Source of the DNA: Thermococcus sp.
GTDB taxonomy: Archaea; Methanobacteriota_B; Thermococci; Thermococcales; Thermococcaceae
Assembly: GCF_027066465.1 (NCBI RefSeq)
Contig: NZ_JAMONU010000168.1
Span: forward strand, 1 to 6,855
DNA: 6,855 bases
Reading direction: 5' to 3'
Numbering within the stretch: the stretch's first letter is position 1; the number at the start of each line of letters is the position of its first letter. The translations under genes and the position numbers were made by a program. Below are positions 5,417-6,855 of the stretch, in pieces. Under the pieces are notes generated by a model that did no database searches, was not told the DNA's origin, and saw only the letters and a program-made list of their open reading frames with translations.

Positions 5417-6343
5417 ATGACGCTCTACGACCGCTTTGCCCGGCCAGTGACGAACCTAAGGATTTCGCTCACGCAGGACTGCAACTTCCGCTGTTTCTTC
5501 TGCCACAGAGAAGGTCAGCGGTTTTCAGCTAAAAACGAAATGACACCCGAGGAAATAGAGAGGATAGTAAGGATAGCCTCGCGCCTTGGAATAAGGAAGG
5601 TTAAGCTGACCGGCGGTGAGCCAACCGTTCGGGAGGATATCATCGAAATCGTTAGGAGGATAAAGCCGTACGTGATAGACCTCAGCATGACAACCAACGG
5701 GAGCAAGCTCAAAGAGCTGGCCAGGCCACTCGCGAGGGCTGGACTCGACAGGGTGAACGTCTCGCTCCACAGCCTCAAACCGGAGGTTTACAAAAGAATC
5801 ACCGGGGTTGACATGCTGGATGTCGTTCTTGAAGGCATCGAGGAGGCTGTAAAATATCTCTCCCCCGTCAAACTCAACATGACGGTCATGAGGGGCCTCA
5901 ACGAGGATGAAATATGGGACATGGTTGAATTTGCCGCGAGAACCGGGACGGTGCTTCAGCTCATAGAGCTTGAGGCGCCGAGGGAGATGACGGAGACGGC
6001 ATTCTTCCGGAAGTACTTCTATCCCCTCAAGCCGGTTGAGAGGGAACTTGAGAGAAAGGCCGTTGAAATCCGCGAGAGGAGAATGCACAGGCGGAGGAAG
6101 TACTTCATCCCAACGGACTACGGAATAGCCGAGGTCGAGGTCGTTAGGGCGATGCACAACACAATTTTCTGCGCCAACTGCACGCGCCTGAGGGTTACCT
6201 CTGACGGAAAGTTCAAGACCTGCCTGCTGAGGAACGACGACCTCATAGACTTTTTGAGCGCCATGAGAAGCGGCGCGACGGACTGGGAGCTTGTTGAGAT
6301 TCTGAAAAAGGCAGTTATAATGCGTGAACCCTACTGGCGTTAG
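5417..6343 (+). CDS. moaA: GTP 3',8-cyclase MoaA (radical SAM, molybdopterin/tungstopterin synthesis)
   Basis: MoaA, with MoaC, turns GTP into cyclic pyranopterin monophosphate, the first step to the pterin cofactor. In Thermococcales this cofactor mainly carries tungsten, in aldehyde:ferredoxin oxidoreductase-type enzymes. The 308-residue protein has the radical SAM cluster motif CNFRCFFC (C22, C26, C29), the SAM-binding TGGEP (65-69), NVSLHS in the barrel, and the C-terminal cysteines C252, C255 and C269 (FCANC, then TCL) for the second 4Fe-4S cluster that binds GTP. The opening DRFARPVTNLRISLT is characteristic of MoaA. It ends in REPYWR and does not show the C-terminal Gly-Gly tail of bacterial and human MoaA. 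ATG 5417 has a TATA element at the right distance. It is divergent from the coiled-coil/fau-1 pair; no other cofactor genes are visible nearby. Very confident. Confidence 0.96.
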   Translation: MTLYDRFARPVTNLRISLTQDCNFRCFFCHREGQRFSAKNEMTPEEIERIVRIASRLGIRKVKLTGGEPTVREDIIEIVRRIKPYVIDLSMTTNGSKLKELARPLARAGLDRVNVSLHSLKPEVYKRITGVDMLDVVLEGIEEAVKYLSPVKLNMTVMRGLNEDEIWDMVEFAARTGTVLQLIELEAPREMTETAFFRKYFYPLKPVERELERKAVEIRERRMHRRRKYFIPTDYGIAEVEVVRAMHNTIFCANCTRLRVTSDGKFKTCLLRNDDLIDFLSAMRSGATDWELVEILKKAVIMREPYWR

Positions 6344-6353
6344 AAAAGTTTTT
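6344..6353 (+). terminator. T-run after moaA, possibly doubling as promoter of the next gene
   Basis: AAAAGTTTTT begins directly after the moaA stop. The TTTTT (6349-6353) can act as an archaeal U-tract terminator. The same A/T block sits about 38 nt before GTG 6386, so it could also be a poor TATA element starting RNA near 6374. Both roles are inferred from position and composition. Confidence 0.35.
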
Positions 6354-6385
6354 GTGCATGAAGGTTGAGTAAGCTTGGTGGTAAC

Positions 6386-6855
6386 GTGCTGGGGGGCCCC
6401 GGTCTGCTGTACCTCACTGGGGTTATGCTGATTTTCATCGGGATATACGGCATGATGAAATCGTACCGCGAGTATCAGAGGCACACAAGGCCGATAAAGA
6501 GGCTTGCGGCTACCCTTATAGTGTCCTTTTTCCTGTTTGGAATAATAGGGGGACTTGCCATATTCCTGATGGTTCTCTACGGGCCAAGCTTCTGGGTTCT
6601 TGAGGCCGTTTCTGTTACCGCCAGCTACCTTCTGCTCTCTAACTCGGCCCTTGGTTTGCTGGAGAAGGTCGAGGTCAGGCACAGGGCAAGGAGGAAGCCG
6701 GTTCCCCTCTGTCCCCTTCCAGTGGCGGGCATAGTAGGCTCAAGGAGAGACGCTTTGACGCTTCTCAAGGCCCTGAAGTCCTACCTCGGCACACCCCTGA
6801 TGATAATAGCCAGGGAGCATCCCGACCAGTGGCGGAGGAGCACCGGACTGAGCCC
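6386..6855 (+). CDS. Membrane protein with three predicted helices and start of a DUF835-like domain, 3' end cut by window edge
   Basis: The open frame runs off the right edge, showing 156 codons. Three hydrophobic segments lie near residues 6-24, 41-66 and 69-92, followed by a basic linker (EVRHRARRKP, about 96-105) that suggests a cytoplasmic C-terminal part. From about 107 a soluble domain begins with PLPVAGIVGSRRDALTLLKAL and continues to PLMIIAREHPDQWR. This Gly-rich strand, helix, and strand ending in a short Arg-x-x-Pro segment resemble DUF835, which is common in Thermococcales membrane and signalling-like proteins; function unknown. GTG 6386 is chosen because GGTGGT lies 3 nt upstream; an in-frame TTG at 6365 would add seven residues but precedes the inferred RNA start. 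The in-frame stop at 6359-6361 limits further extension. It follows moaA by 42 bp in the same direction, so cotranscription is possible. Gene is likely real; the domain call is moderate. Confidence 0.75.
   Translation, partial: MLGGPGLLYLTGVMLIFIGIYGMMKSYREYQRHTRPIKRLAATLIVSFFLFGIIGGLAIFLMVLYGPSFWVLEAVSVTASYLLLSNSALGLLEKVEVRHRARRKPVPLCPLPVAGIVGSRRDALTLLKALKSYLGTPLMIIAREHPDQWRRSTGLS

Noticed and set aside
6358..6372. Four-codon ATG frame (MKVE, stop) between moaA and the DUF835-like gene, possible leader peptide
   Set aside because: It is too short to support, has no ribosome binding site, and probably lies before the next gene's RNA start.
6391..6400. GGGGGGCCCC with a GGGGCCCC palindrome at the start of the DUF835-like gene
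   Set aside because: It falls in codons 2-6 encoding Leu-Gly-Gly-Pro-Gly, so it is explained by coding sequence in GC-rich DNA.
5525..6682. Long minus-strand open frame (385 codons) opposite moaA
   Set aside because: It lies antisense over the whole of moaA, whose motifs are complete. The translation is Pro/His/Arg-rich with no recognisable domain, typical of a mirror frame in GC-rich coding DNA.
1..6855. CRISPR array, insertion sequence, integrated element, tRNA or other defence system
   Set aside because: No regularly spaced repeats, transposase or integrase frame, tRNA-like fold or defence-gene motif seen; nearly all sequence is accounted for by housekeeping-type genes.

Overview
The window looks like a piece of a Thermococcales chromosome, most likely Thermococcus. 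It carries archaea-only or archaeal-type proteins (RadB, FAU-1, an archaeal-length PRPP synthetase, DUF1614 and probable DUF835 membrane proteins). Promoters are archaeal TATA-type, ribosome binding sites are GGAGGTGA-like, genes are packed tightly with short overlaps, and the DNA is GC-rich by eye. The genus is inferred from style and gene content, not from a database match.

Layout. From 3 to 1713 three genes run leftward: an ASCH (PUA-like) protein, a DUF1614 multi-pass membrane protein overlapping it by 8 bp, and, after 54 bp with its own TATA box, prs (PRPP synthetase, cut by the left edge). A compact divergent promoter at about 1714-1802 separates this group from a rightward pair: a UlaG-like metallo-beta-lactamase-fold hydrolase and, 9 bp later, radB. 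A 62-bp convergent gap follows. Then comes a leftward pair (3176-5294): an unrecognised coiled-coil protein with a probable C-terminal winged helix, whose 3' end overlaps by 29 bp the GTG start of the RNA-binding ribonuclease FAU-1. A second divergent promoter (5295-5416) drives moaA rightward. After 42 bp a probable three-helix membrane protein with the start of a DUF835-like domain runs off the right edge.

How the genes fit together. The region is mainly housekeeping: nucleotide precursor supply (prs), recombination and repair (radB), RNA processing (fau-1, and perhaps the ASCH protein), and pterin cofactor synthesis (moaA, needed for the tungsten enzymes typical of these organisms). I see no tRNA or rRNA gene, CRISPR array, insertion sequence or phage gene, and no gene-free stretch over 300 bases. 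There is no clear new system. The points most worth following are the FAU-1 partner gene, the paired membrane aspartates of the DUF1614 protein, the MBL-RadB pairing, and a palindrome in the moaA promoter.
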